Shown here: one piece after another, positions 18,346 to 26,951 of the stretch
Position numbering within the stretch: the first letter of the stretch is position 1
Layout of the letters: every line of letters begins with the position of its first letter
DNA from: Oscillospiraceae bacterium
GTDB lineage: Bacteria; Bacillota; Clostridia; Oscillospirales; Ruminococcaceae
Assembly: GCA_017465665.1 (NCBI GenBank)
Contig: JAFTVU010000024.1
Location: forward strand, 1-57,550
Length of the DNA stretch: 57,550 bases
Direction: 5' to 3'
The notes under the pieces: model-generated
What the model saw: the letters and a program-made list of their open reading frames with translations, nothing else
Databases searched by the model: none
Told to the model about the DNA's origin: nothing
Position numbers and translations under genes: made by a program

Positions 18346-18993
18346 ATGTCTGATAAAAAAGCTATCATAATCACGGGTCATTATGGCTCGGGAAAAACGA
18401 ATATTGCGGTAAACCTTGCGGTGGAGTATGCGGAAAAGGGCGAGCGTGTATGCGTTATCGACCTTGATATCGTAAATCCCTATTTCCGCACAGCGGATTT
18501 CGGTACGCTGTTTGAGGAAAAGGGTATCTATCTTGTTGCGCCGCAGTATGCAAATACTAATCTGGATATACCATCCCTCGGCTTTGACATGGCGGCGCTG
18601 CTGCGCGGCTATGACAGAGTGGTGGTGGATGTCGGCGGAGATGACGCAGGCGCTATTGCTCTGGGTCAGTACGCCACAATATTAAAGAACTTCGGCTATG
18701 AGATGCTGTATGTAGTGAACAGCTTCCGTTTCCTCACTTCAACTCCCGAGGAAGCGCTTGAGCTTCTGCGTGATATCGAGCTCGTTTCCTCTTTAAAGGC
18801 AACGGGCGTGGTAAACAGCTCTAACCTCGGTCTTGAGACCACTGCGGAGGATATCCTCGGTTCGATGGATTATGCCGAGGGCTGTGCAAAGGCAGCAGGT
18901 CTGCCTCTTGTGTTCACGGCGGCGATGAAAGGTCTTGAAGTTCCTGACACAAAGCCCGTTGAGGTCTATGTAAGACCTTTTTACGAGCAGTGA
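18346..18993 (+). CDS. MinD/ParA-like P-loop ATPase
   Basis: 215 residues. The N-terminal Walker A is GHYGSGKTNIAVNLA, then VCVIDLDIVNPYFRTADFG (a deviant-Walker Asp region) and RVVVDVGGDDAGAIALGQYA, the SIMIBI fold of the CobQ/MinD group. It lacks partner genes for chromosome segregation or Min. It lies just before the ferredoxin oxidoreductase operon, with about 58 bases between. The start is the ATG at 18346 behind AAAAGG; a GTG at 18340 overlaps that site. A role in metal-cofactor or Fe-S handling is conceivable from context but unproven. Confidence 0.75.
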   Translation: MSDKKAIIITGHYGSGKTNIAVNLAVEYAEKGERVCVIDLDIVNPYFRTADFGTLFEEKGIYLVAPQYANTNLDIPSLGFDMAALLRGYDRVVVDVGGDDAGAIALGQYATILKNFGYEMLYVVNSFRFLTSTPEEALELLRDIELVSSLKATGVVNSSNLGLETTAEDILGSMDYAEGCAKAAGLPLVFTAAMKGLEVPDTKPVEVYVRPFYEQ

Positions 18994-19051
18994 TCGTTAC
19001 AAGCATAATATAGCGGCTGTTGCCGCAAGAATAAAGAAAAGGAGCAGAACT

Positions 19052-19267
19052 ATGGCAAAGATGAATGTTGCATTCGATGTCTGCAAGGGTTGCGGTCTGT
19101 GCGTGACTGCATGTCCCAAGAAGATCGTCGAGATCCAGCAGGAAAAGCTGAACAAAAAGGGCTACCATACCGCTGTCTGCATTGATGACGACGCTTGCGT
19201 CGGCTGTGCACTCTGCGCGATGATGTGCCCTGACTGCGCGATTACAATAAGCGGAGGTGACAAGTAA
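19052..19267 (+). CDS. korD: 2-oxoacid:ferredoxin oxidoreductase, ferredoxin (delta) subunit
   Basis: 71-residue 2[4Fe-4S] ferredoxin-like subunit. The cluster motifs are CKGCGLCVTACP and CVGCALCAMMCPDC. It passes electrons from the ThDP enzyme to external ferredoxin. AAAGGAG precedes the ATG. Its stop overlaps the next start (TAATG). The D-A-B-C order marks the four-subunit Kor/Vor class. Confidence 0.9.
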   Translation: MAKMNVAFDVCKGCGLCVTACPKKIVEIQQEKLNKKGYHTAVCIDDDACVGCALCAMMCPDCAITISGGDK

Positions 19268-20337
19268 TGGAAAGAAAGCTGATGAAAGGTAATGAGGCTC
19301 TCGCAGAGGCTGCTATCAGAGCAGGCTGTAAGTGCTTCTTCGGTTATCCTATTACTCCCCAGACAGAGATATCCGCTTATATGTCCAAGAGAATGCCCAA
19401 GGTTGGCGGTGTGTTCCTGCAGGCTGAGTCCGAGGTTTCCGCTATCAACATGGTATACGGATGTGCAAGCTCTGGTATCCGCTGCATGACATCCTCTTCC
19501 TCTCCCGGAATCTCCCTTAAGAGCGAGGGTGTATCCTACATAGCAGGTGCTGATCTGCCCTGCGTTATCATCAACGTTATGAGAGGCGGTCCCGGTCTGG
19601 GTGGTATCCAGCCCTCACAGGCTGACTACTGGCAGGCTACAAAGGCACTGGGTCACGGTGATTTCCAGCTGCTGGTATTCGCTCCCTCCAGCGTTCAGGA
19701 GATGGCAGATACAGTAACAAAGGCATTTGATCTTGCTGATAAGTACAGAATGCCTGCGCTGATCCTTGCAGACGGTCTGCTGGGTCAGATGATGGAGCCT
19801 GTTGCTTTCGAGGATGTTGAGATCTCCTTTGGCGACGGTTCTGACAAGCCCTGGGCTGCAAGAGGCCACAAGAATGAGAGAAAGCACAACATCTCCAACT
19901 CCCTGTACCTCAAGCCCGATGAGCTGGAAAACCGCATTGTTGAGCGCTTCCAGAGATATGATGAGATCAAGAAGACCTGCACAGAGGCTGAGAGCTATCT
20001 CACTGATGACGCAGAGATCGTGATCACTGCATACGGCTCCACTGCAAGAATTGCGAAGTCCGCTGTTGACTCTGCAAGAAAGATGGGCATCAAGGCGGGT
20101 CTGTTCCGCCCCATCACACTGTGGCCGTTCCCCGTTAACGAGATCAAGGCTGCATGTGCTAATGCAGATAATGTACTGTGCGTAGAGATGTCCATGGGTC
20201 AGATGATCGAGGATGTTAAGCTCGCACTTGAGTGCAATAAGAATGTTGAGTTCTTCGGAAGAACAGGCGGTATCATCCCCAAGCCCTCCGAGATACTTGA
20301 AAAGATCGTTGAAATGACACAGAAAGGAGCAAAGTAA
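19267..20337 (+). CDS. vorB: 2-oxoacid:ferredoxin oxidoreductase alpha subunit (VorB/KorA type)
   Basis: Alpha subunit of a CoA-acylating 2-oxoacid:ferredoxin oxidoreductase. 356 residues. It begins MERKLMKGNEALAEAAIRAGCKCFFGYPITPQTE, the pyrimidine-binding domain of the POR/KOR superfamily, and contains QAESEVSAINMVYGCASSGIRCMTSSSSPG and later domain-II sequence. Annotation pipelines usually call this form VorB (3-methyl-2-oxobutanoate) although 2-oxoglutarate (KorA) is equally possible; substrate cannot be read from the sequence. Co-translated with both neighbours through TAATG overlaps. Confidence 0.88.
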   Translation: MERKLMKGNEALAEAAIRAGCKCFFGYPITPQTEISAYMSKRMPKVGGVFLQAESEVSAINMVYGCASSGIRCMTSSSSPGISLKSEGVSYIAGADLPCVIINVMRGGPGLGGIQPSQADYWQATKALGHGDFQLLVFAPSSVQEMADTVTKAFDLADKYRMPALILADGLLGQMMEPVAFEDVEISFGDGSDKPWAARGHKNERKHNISNSLYLKPDELENRIVERFQRYDEIKKTCTEAESYLTDDAEIVITAYGSTARIAKSAVDSARKMGIKAGLFRPITLWPFPVNEIKAACANADNVLCVEMSMGQMIEDVKLALECNKNVEFFGRTGGIIPKPSEILEKIVEMTQKGAK

Positions 20338-21077
20338 TGCCTGAATTCAAGAAACCTCATGCGCTTACTGACGCGCCTCTGCATTACTGCCCCGGCTGTA
20401 CACACGGTATCATTCACCGTCTTGTTGCCGAGGTAATTGACGAGATGGGTATCGAGGGAAATACCGTTGGTGTAGCTCCCGTTGGATGCTCTGTAATGGC
20501 TTATGACTACTTCGCATGCGATATGATCGAGGCTGCTCACGGACGTGCTCCTGCAGTAGCTACAGGTGTTAAGCGTGCAAATCCCGATACTTTCGTATTC
20601 ACCTATCAGGGTGACGGCGACCTCGCTGCTATCGGTACTGCTGAGATCGTTCATGCAGCTACCAGAGGCGAGAACATCACTGTTATCTTCGTAAACAACA
20701 CTACATACGGCATGACAGGCGGTCAGATGGCTCCTACCACACTGCCCGGTCAGGTTACACAGACTACTCCCTACGGCAGAAATACAAACGTTGAGGGCTT
20801 CCCCATCAGAGTGTGCGAGATGCTTTCCACACTCAGCGGCGTTGCTCTTGCTGAGCGTGTTACAGTTGCTGATCCTGCAAACATCCGCAAGGCTAAGGCA
20901 GCTATCCGTAAGGGCTTTGAGTTCCAGAAGAACAAGCAGGGCTTCTCTATCATCGAGGTCCTCTCCACATGTCCTACAAACTGGGGCAAATCGCCTGTTG
21001 ACGCTATCGCATGGCTCAAGGAGAACATGATCCCCTACTATCCTCTCGGAGTTTATAAGGAGGGCGCAATCAGATGA
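20337..21077 (+). CDS. korB: 2-oxoacid:ferredoxin oxidoreductase beta subunit (ThDP-binding)
   Basis: 246 residues. It carries the ThDP motif: YQGDGDLAAIGTAEIVHAA (GDG...) ending in the conserved FVNNTTYGMTGGQMAPTT, and an N-terminal YCPGCTHGIIHRL. It holds the thiamine diphosphate that decarboxylates the 2-oxoacid, paired with the alpha subunit. It overlaps the preceding stop by one base and the next start by four. Confidence 0.9.
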   Translation: MPEFKKPHALTDAPLHYCPGCTHGIIHRLVAEVIDEMGIEGNTVGVAPVGCSVMAYDYFACDMIEAAHGRAPAVATGVKRANPDTFVFTYQGDGDLAAIGTAEIVHAATRGENITVIFVNNTTYGMTGGQMAPTTLPGQVTQTTPYGRNTNVEGFPIRVCEMLSTLSGVALAERVTVADPANIRKAKAAIRKGFEFQKNKQGFSIIEVLSTCPTNWGKSPVDAIAWLKENMIPYYPLGVYKEGAIR

Positions 21078-21604
21078 TGACAGAAACTATACTTGCAGGC
21101 TTCGGTGGACAGGGTATCCTGTTCGCAGGTAAAATGCTTGCTTACTTTGGTCTGATGGATAACAAGGAGGTCTCCTGGCTTCCGTCTTACGGTCCTGAGA
21201 TGCGTGGCGGTACAGCTAACTGTTCCGTATGCATCAGCGACGACGCTGTAGGCTCTCCTCTCGTAACAGAGCCCGATGTGCTCATCGTAATGAATGGTCC
21301 CAGCTATGATAAGTTCATAAATGATGTAAAGCCCGGCGGTATCGCTATTATCGACAGCACTCTCATCGAGCAGAAGTGCGAGCGTACCGATATCAAGTGC
21401 TTCTACGTTCCCTCTACACAGATGGCTGACGAGAACGGCTTAAAGGGTATGGCTAACATTATTCTTATCGGCAAGCTTGTTAAGGAGACAGGTATTGCTT
21501 CTGATGAAGTAATCCGTAAGGCTCTGGAGAAGATCATTCCTCCTGCAAAGGCTCAGCTTATCGACAAGAACATCGCAGCTATCGAGCTCGGCAAGAACGC
21601 ATAA
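21074..21604 (+). CDS. korC: 2-oxoacid:ferredoxin oxidoreductase gamma subunit
   Basis: 176 residues. The N-terminus ILAGFGGQGILFAGKMLAYFGL and the following SYGPEMRGGTANCSVCISDD are signatures of the gamma/KorC subunit, which contributes to CoA binding. It starts with ATGATG at the korB stop; either ATG may serve. The whole complex oxidises a 2-oxoacid to an acyl-CoA with reduced ferredoxin, linking amino-acid and central carbon metabolism in an anaerobe. Confidence 0.9.
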   Translation: MMTETILAGFGGQGILFAGKMLAYFGLMDNKEVSWLPSYGPEMRGGTANCSVCISDDAVGSPLVTEPDVLIVMNGPSYDKFINDVKPGGIAIIDSTLIEQKCERTDIKCFYVPSTQMADENGLKGMANIILIGKLVKETGIASDEVIRKALEKIIPPAKAQLIDKNIAAIELGKNA

Positions 21605-21611
21605 TACATAC

Positions 21612-21643
21612 GGCGCTGGGCATTTGCTCAGCGCTGTTTTGTT
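21612..21643 (+). terminator. Terminator of the ferredoxin oxidoreductase operon
   Basis: GCGCTGGGC and GCTCAGCGC pair around an ATTT-type loop, followed by TGTTTTGTT. Confidence 0.75.
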
Positions 21644-21680
21644 CCTGTAGAATACATAGATATATTATAAATTGAGGAAA

Positions 21681-22451
21681 ATGAAAAAAGTATTAAGAAT
21701 AATAATTCAACTGCTTATTATCATCCCTGCGGCTGTATGCCTCGCATGGGCGTGTCTTTACAGGTTTTCTGCGGGTACGCTTATCGGTATCCTCCTGTTT
21801 GGAGGTATCATCCTGTGTACGCTGCTTTATAGGCAGATCGGCAGGCTTATCAGGTGGCTGTGGAAGCGTGTCTGGGGAAAAATATCGCTGTTTACTGTCG
21901 GCGCTTTGGCCGGTGTGTGCCTGTTTGCGGTAACTTTCTTCTCCGTCAACATGGCAACACATATGTACAAGCCGCTTGACCGTGTGGATGTCGTAATAGT
22001 GCTTGGCTGCCGTGTACGCGGCGAAACTCCGAGCTCGCTGCTGGCTTCACGCTGTTACAATGCGGCACAGGTACTCAAAGAGCATCCCGAAGCTGTCTGT
22101 ATAGTAGCAGGCGGTCAGGGCGAGGGTGAGTTCATCACAGAGGCAGAAGCCATGCGCCGTCTGATGGTGGAGTACGGCATCGATGACGAGCGTGTATACA
22201 TGGAGGATAAGTCCACCTCCACTGCGGAGAATTTCGCGTTCTCGCTTGAGATAATGGAGCGCGAGGGGCTTTCGGGCAATGTTGCGGTGGTGACCAGTGA
22301 TTATCACCAGTACAGAGCCTCACTGTACGCAAAGCGTGCAGGTCTTGGAGAGACAGGGCATTATTCCGGCAGTACATCCATATATTATTTTATGAATTCA
22401 TGGCTGAGAGAATGGGCTGCGCTTGCCGCGACATTCGTTTTCGGATATTAA
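21681..22451 (+). CDS. YdcF/SanA-like DUF218 membrane protein
   Basis: 256 residues. Hydrophobic segments near 5-25, 32-50 and 72-92 anchor an extracytoplasmic DUF218 domain: VVIVLGCRVRGETPSSLLASRC, then VAGGQGEGEFITEAEAMRR, DKSTSTAENF and VTSDYHQYRAS, all family hallmarks. Members are linked to envelope integrity (SanA: vancomycin tolerance) with uncertain chemistry. GAGG lies only 3 bases before the ATG, so initiation may be weak. The amidohydrolase follows 30 bases later. Confidence 0.82.
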   Translation: MKKVLRIIIQLLIIIPAAVCLAWACLYRFSAGTLIGILLFGGIILCTLLYRQIGRLIRWLWKRVWGKISLFTVGALAGVCLFAVTFFSVNMATHMYKPLDRVDVVIVLGCRVRGETPSSLLASRCYNAAQVLKEHPEAVCIVAGGQGEGEFITEAEAMRRLMVEYGIDDERVYMEDKSTSTAENFAFSLEIMEREGLSGNVAVVTSDYHQYRASLYAKRAGLGETGHYSGSTSIYYFMNSWLREWAALAATFVFGY

Positions 22452-22481
22452 CAGAAAAGAAAAGCAAAAAAGGAGCACAAC

Positions 22482-23273
22482 ATGATAATCGACGCACACG
22501 CGCACATATTCCCTGAAAAGATAGCCGCAAAGGCGGCAGTAGGAATAGGCGATTTTTACGATATTCCCATGGATAACGACGGTACACTTCAAACATTGAT
22601 AAGACTGTCTGATGAAGCAGGGGTGGACAAATGTATAGTTCAGTCGGTGGCTACTGTTCCGCATCAGGTGCAGAGCATTAATAACTTTATTGCAGAGAGC
22701 GTAGCACAGTATCCCGACAGATTGATCGGCTTCGGTGCACTTCACCCTGATTATGAGGATATCGATGGTGAAACAAAGCGCATCAAGGAGCTGGGGCTGA
22801 GGGGCATAAAGCTCCATCCCGATTTTCAGAAGTTTCAGCTTGATGATCCCTGTGCTTTTCCTATCTATGAGGCGGCAGGAAAGTATGGCCTGCCCGTGCT
22901 TGTCCATGCAGGAGATCATCGTTATGATTTTTCAGGTCCTGCAAGACTTCGCAGGGCTGTGGATATGTTCAGGAATGTGACGTTTATCGGTGCTCATTTT
23001 GCAGGATGGTCCCAGTGGGATGAGGCTCAGGAACTGTTTGCCGATAAAAGCATATACGTTGACCTTTCAAGCTCCTTGTATGATATGACTCCCGAGCGTG
23101 CCGCGGAGCTGATCCACAGCTTTGGCGCGGACAGAGTGATGTTTGGTACGGATTATCCGATGTGGACGGCAAAGGATGAGCTGGTGCGTTTCAACGCCAT
23201 CCCTCTCACCGATGAGGAGAGAGAGCTCATACTGTACAAAAATGCATTGAGATTGCTCGGAAATGAAAGTTGA
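22482..23273 (+). CDS. Amidohydrolase family protein (amidohydrolase_2)
   Basis: 263-residue TIM-barrel metal-dependent hydrolase or decarboxylase of the ACMSD-like group. It starts MIIDAHAHIFPEKIA (metal-binding HxH), and has GLRGIKLHPDFQKF, LPVLVHAGDHR (His), FIGAHFAGW (His) and VMFGTDYPMW (catalytic Asp). Substrate unknown. AAAGGAG precedes the ATG. No clear terminator is visible after it; the next gene has its own promoter. Confidence 0.83.
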   Translation: MIIDAHAHIFPEKIAAKAAVGIGDFYDIPMDNDGTLQTLIRLSDEAGVDKCIVQSVATVPHQVQSINNFIAESVAQYPDRLIGFGALHPDYEDIDGETKRIKELGLRGIKLHPDFQKFQLDDPCAFPIYEAAGKYGLPVLVHAGDHRYDFSGPARLRRAVDMFRNVTFIGAHFAGWSQWDEAQELFADKSIYVDLSSSLYDMTPERAAELIHSFGADRVMFGTDYPMWTAKDELVRFNAIPLTDEERELILYKNALRLLGNES

Positions 23274-23391
23274 AAAAATCACAATCTCAGAATATGTGTG
23301 TAAACTGCGTTAAAATCTTTTTTGATAGCAATGCTAACATGTGTAAACTGTACAAAAAGAAAAAATAGGATGAAAAATCGTAAAAAAAAAC

Positions 23392-23420
23392 TTGCAAAAT
23401 CGGCGGTATTGTTGTATAAT
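23392..23420 (+). promoter_or_regulatory. gdhA promoter
   Basis: TTGCAA (23392-23397), 17-base spacer, TATAAT (23415-23420). Two direct copies of TGTGTAAACTG (23297-23307 and 23340-23350, 43 bases apart) lie upstream and could bind a regulator. Confidence 0.75.
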
Positions 23421-23491
23421 AAAAAAGGTCAGATGGGGGATAGGATATGCTCCCCTGTCATACTTAATAGACTATCAGGAGGACAACACCA

Positions 23492-24844
23492 ATGGCATTA
23501 AAGAATCAGTATCTTATTGACTTACTCGCAAGAGTTGAGAAGAGAAACGCAGGCGAGCCTGAGTTCATCCAGACCGTAACAGAGGTTCTGGAGAGCATCG
23601 AGCCTGTTGTTGAGCAGCGCCCCGATCTCGTTGAAGCAGGCGTTCTGGAAAGAATCGTAGAGCCTGAGAGACAGATCATGTTCCGCGTTCCCTGGGTTGA
23701 CGATAACGGCAAGCACCATGTAAACCGTGGCTTCCGCGTACAGTTCAACTCCGCTATCGGTCCTTACAAGGGCGGTATCAGATTTGCTCCCAATGTATAT
23801 ATCGGTATCATCAAGTTCCTCGGCTTCGAGCAGACATTCAAGAACTCCCTCACATCCCTGCCTATGGGCGGCGGTAAGGGCGGCTCTGACTTCGATCCTC
23901 AGGGCAAGTCCGATGCAGAGGTTATGCGCTTTTGCCAGAGCTTCATGACAGAGCTCTCCCGTCACATCGGCGCTGATCTGGACGTTCCCGCTGGCGATCT
24001 CGGTGTAGGCGCTCGTGAGATCGGTTATATGTTCGGTCAGTACAAGAGACTCAGAAATGAGTTCACAGGCGTTCTTACAGGTAAGGGCATTCCCTACGGT
24101 GGTTCTCTTATCCGTCCTGAGGCTACAGGCTACGGTGCTGTATACTACACCAACAATATGCTGGATCACTTCGGCGATACGATCAAGGGCAAGACCTTTG
24201 CTATCTCTGGCTTCGGTAACGTTGCATGGGGTACTGTAAAGAAGGTCAACGAGCTTGGCGGTAAGGTAGTTACTCTGTCCGGTCCTGATGGTTACATCTA
24301 CGATCCCGATGGTATCTCCACAGAGGAGAAGGTAAACTACATGCTCGAGATGCGTGATTCCTGCCGTAACAGAGTTCAGGACTACGCAGACAAGTTCGGC
24401 GTTGAGTTCCATGCAGGCGAGAAGCCCTGGGGTGTTAAGGCTGACATCATGATGCCCTGTGCTACTCAGAACGAGGTTGGCATGGCAGAGGCTGAGAAGA
24501 TCGTTGCTAACGGCGTTAAGTACTATGTTGAGGTTTCCAACATGCCTACAACGAACGAGGCAGTTGCATACCTGAAGAGCAAGGGTGTTATCGTAGCTCC
24601 CTCCAAGGCAGTTAACGCAGGCGGCGTAGCAGTTTCCGGTCTTGAGATGAGCCAGAACTCCATGCGCTACAGCTGGACAGCTGAAGAGGTTGATGAGAAG
24701 CTGAAGTCCATCATGAAGAACATCTTCACTGCTTCTGTTGAGGCTGCTAACAAGTACGGTCTCGGTGATGACCTCGTAGCAGGCGCTAACATCGCAGGCT
24801 TTATCAAGGTTGCTGAGGCTATGAAGGCTCAGGGCTGCGTATAA
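23492..24844 (+). CDS. gdhA: Glutamate dehydrogenase, hexameric (NADP-type)
   Basis: Reversibly aminates 2-oxoglutarate to glutamate. 450 residues, the usual length of the small hexameric class. The catalytic-lysine region is SLPMGGGKGGSDFDPQGKSD, then DVPAGDLGVGAREIGYMFGQYK and the Rossmann motif ISGFGNVAWGTVKK. NADP preference is inferred from family length and similarity. AGGAGG lies before the ATG. Strong codon bias and a strong promoter point to abundant expression, consistent with ammonia assimilation in gut bacteria. Confidence 0.97.
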   Translation: MALKNQYLIDLLARVEKRNAGEPEFIQTVTEVLESIEPVVEQRPDLVEAGVLERIVEPERQIMFRVPWVDDNGKHHVNRGFRVQFNSAIGPYKGGIRFAPNVYIGIIKFLGFEQTFKNSLTSLPMGGGKGGSDFDPQGKSDAEVMRFCQSFMTELSRHIGADLDVPAGDLGVGAREIGYMFGQYKRLRNEFTGVLTGKGIPYGGSLIRPEATGYGAVYYTNNMLDHFGDTIKGKTFAISGFGNVAWGTVKKVNELGGKVVTLSGPDGYIYDPDGISTEEKVNYMLEMRDSCRNRVQDYADKFGVEFHAGEKPWGVKADIMMPCATQNEVGMAEAEKIVANGVKYYVEVSNMPTTNEAVAYLKSKGVIVAPSKAVNAGGVAVSGLEMSQNSMRYSWTAEEVDEKLKSIMKNIFTASVEAANKYGLGDDLVAGANIAGFIKVAEAMKAQGCV

Positions 24845-24869
24845 TTACTGAGAATAGTAATACATATCT

Positions 24870-24898
24870 CCTCCCCACTGTCTGTGGGGAGGATTTTT
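24870..24898 (+). terminator. gdhA terminator
   Basis: 9-bp stem CCTCCCCAC / GTGGGGAGG with a TGTCT loop, then ATTTTTG. Confidence 0.9.
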
Positions 24899-24924
24899 GT
24901 TACATATTACGGCGACGTTTTTTC

Positions 24925-24953
24925 TTGACATACACTGTGCGAAATGATATAAT
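24925..24953 (+). promoter_or_regulatory. Promoter of the ANTAR gene
   Basis: TTGACA (24925-24930), 17-base spacer, TATAAT (24948-24953): perfect consensus. Confidence 0.85.
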
Positions 24954-24983
24954 TTAAATAGATAGAATGCAGGGAGGTGCGCT

Positions 24984-25553
24984 GTGAAGATATTCATTAA
25001 TGCTAGATCGCATGAAGTGGCGGACAGCGTATCTGCCGCGCTTTCCGAGCTTAATGCAGATATCACCTGCTGCTGTGATGATGAGAGTGCTGAAAGTGCT
25101 GAGCTGTCGGAATATGACGTGGTGATCGTATCCACACCGCTCAGAACGGAGTTCGGGCTTAATTTTCTGGCGGATGCTCACAGGCGGACACGAGCAAGCC
25201 TCATCTGTCTTGTCAAAACAGATATTGCAGAGGAGGTGCAGGAGCGTGCGCGCTTCACGGGTGCGTTTGTGCTGCCGCGTCCGTTTACAAAGGCGGCGCT
25301 GGTGCAGACTGTACGCATGGCACTGCTGGCAGGAGAAAACATCCGCCGTCTTGAGGATGAGAATGACAGGCTCTCACAGAAGCTTTCGGACAGCAGGCTT
25401 ATAAATCGGGCGAAGTGCTGCCTTATACAGTATCTCAATCTGACTGAGGAGCAGGCGCAGCAGCATATAGTCAAGCTATCGATGGATACAAGGCGATCGA
25501 AGCGTGAGATAGCAGAGGATATCCTGCATACCTACGGTAATACTACCCTATAA
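24984..25553 (+). CDS. ANTAR-domain protein with degenerate receiver
   Basis: 189 residues. The C-terminal ANTAR domain (about 130-185: coiled-coil then RAKCCLIQYLNLTEEQAQQHIVKLSMDTRRSKREIAEDIL) is an RNA-binding antiterminator module that targets two-hairpin leaders. The N-terminal domain has the receiver fold but lacks the phospho-aspartate: the strand reads YDVVIVSTPL where a receiver has an Asp, and the usual KPF is RPF. It therefore probably responds to something other than phosphorylation. GTG start with GGGAGG upstream. Next to gdhA, suggesting a nitrogen role; inference only. Confidence 0.8.
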   Translation: MKIFINARSHEVADSVSAALSELNADITCCCDDESAESAELSEYDVVIVSTPLRTEFGLNFLADAHRRTRASLICLVKTDIAEEVQERARFTGAFVLPRPFTKAALVQTVRMALLAGENIRRLEDENDRLSQKLSDSRLINRAKCCLIQYLNLTEEQAQQHIVKLSMDTRRSKREIAEDILHTYGNTTL

Positions 25554-25567
25554 CGAAAGGCAAGATT

Positions 25568-26140
25568 ATGGCAAAGAATGTAAAGCTGAACACAAAAAAG
25601 AAGTTCGAGGCAGATGGAAGATTTTACATAAACGGTGGTTTTTTTCACAGATATAAGGTTACCCGTGTCACTAATGTGGTGCTGATGGTGCTTCAGGTGA
25701 TCTCACTTGCGGCTACCGCGGTATTCGCGCTGTGTCTGGGTGTGCTCGGCTCGCTTAGTATGATGGCAGAGGGTAATGACTGGGCGATAACCACGATATC
25801 GGGATATATCCAGACGGCTCTTGTGCTGTGGCTGGTGAGCTCTGTGGTGTATGTTATCGGAACTCTGGTGCTGTTTCTGGGTTTTTCAAGGATAGCGGCA
25901 GGCATCCATACGGCGGCGCTTGTTATGTCGCTGGTGATGTACTATCTGTTCAGGCTTGCAGGTACTACGGCGAACATCGATACTGCAGGTCCTGCGGCGT
26001 TGTATATGCCTTGCGTATTTATTGCGGTCATAACCATAGCTATCACGCTGATAGTAAATATACCGCTGTGGCTGGATGAAAAGGCAGAGAAGGACGCGGA
26101 GGTAGCTCCGTCCATTCTCGCAGAGGACAAGGAGGAATAA
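25568..26140 (+). CDS. Four-helix membrane protein, unknown function
   Basis: 190 residues with four hydrophobic segments (about 38-60, 78-100, 103-128, 140-165), a basic N-terminus and an acidic C-terminus, so both ends are probably cytoplasmic. I do not recognise a family. It begins 14 bases after the ANTAR gene and ends 2 bases before udp, so it belongs to their transcript. AACGAAAGG precedes the ATG. Confidence 0.7.
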   Translation: MAKNVKLNTKKKFEADGRFYINGGFFHRYKVTRVTNVVLMVLQVISLAATAVFALCLGVLGSLSMMAEGNDWAITTISGYIQTALVLWLVSSVVYVIGTLVLFLGFSRIAAGIHTAALVMSLVMYYLFRLAGTTANIDTAGPAALYMPCVFIAVITIAITLIVNIPLWLDEKAEKDAEVAPSILAEDKEE

Positions 26141-26142
26141 TC

Positions 26143-26931
26143 ATGGCTTCTATCATTTCCGAGGATATCCGTTTCCACCTCAAGACAAAAACAGGAGATA
26201 TCGGCAGATATGTCATCCTCCCTGGAGATCCGGGCAGAGTCCCGAAGATAGCTGCAAAGCTTGACAATGCTGAGCTCATCGCACAGAACAGGGAATATAC
26301 CACATATACAGGCTATCTTGACGGAGTAAAGGTGAGCGTATGCTCCACAGGTATAGGCGGCGCTTCTGCGGCTATCGCAGTGGAGGAGCTCATCATGAGC
26401 GGTGCGGATACGTTTATAAGAGTAGGTACCAGTGGCGGCATGGATCTTAAGGTGTTCGGCGGTGATCTGGTGGTGGCTTCCGCTGCTATACGCAGTGAGG
26501 GTACAAGCTATGAGTATCTTCCCGATCATTATCCCGCGGTGGGGGATTTTGATGTTATGCGTGCGCTTAAGGATGCAGGAGACGAGCTGTCCACCGATGA
26601 GGACGGCAACCGCTGCCATGTCGGCGTTGTTCACAGCAAGGATAATTTCTACGGTGAAATAGATCCTAATACAACAGGCGTGGCGCATAAGCTTTCTACA
26701 GCATGGGACGCTTATGTAAAGTGTGGCTGCCTTACCTCTGAGATGGAGGCTGCTGCGATATTCTCCGTGGCCCAGTGCAGGGGAGTACGTGCGGGAGCGG
26801 TGCTTACTGCGCTCTGGAACGTGGAGCGCACAAAGCTGAAGCTGCCCGATAAGAACTGTGAGAGCAGCGAGCGTGCGATACAGTGTGCGATAAATGCTAT
26901 CAAAAAGCTGATAGCACAGGATAACAAATGA
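26143..26931 (+). CDS. udp: Uridine phosphorylase
   Basis: Cleaves uridine with phosphate to uracil and ribose 1-phosphate. 262 residues, PNP/UDP family. The phosphate-binding VILPGDPGRVPKIA, STGIGGASAAIAVEEL, RVGTSGGMDLKVFGGDLVVASAA and the nucleoside-binding SEMEAAAIFSVAQCRG match Udp. A purine nucleoside phosphorylase is the alternative, but the sequence is closer to uridine phosphorylase. GGAGG precedes the start. A HAD phosphatase follows 20 bases later. Confidence 0.88.
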   Translation: MASIISEDIRFHLKTKTGDIGRYVILPGDPGRVPKIAAKLDNAELIAQNREYTTYTGYLDGVKVSVCSTGIGGASAAIAVEELIMSGADTFIRVGTSGGMDLKVFGGDLVVASAAIRSEGTSYEYLPDHYPAVGDFDVMRALKDAGDELSTDEDGNRCHVGVVHSKDNFYGEIDPNTTGVAHKLSTAWDAYVKCGCLTSEMEAAAIFSVAQCRGVRAGAVLTALWNVERTKLKLPDKNCESSERAIQCAINAIKKLIAQDNK

Positions 26932-26951
26932 TCTGAAAGGCAATTCATTAA

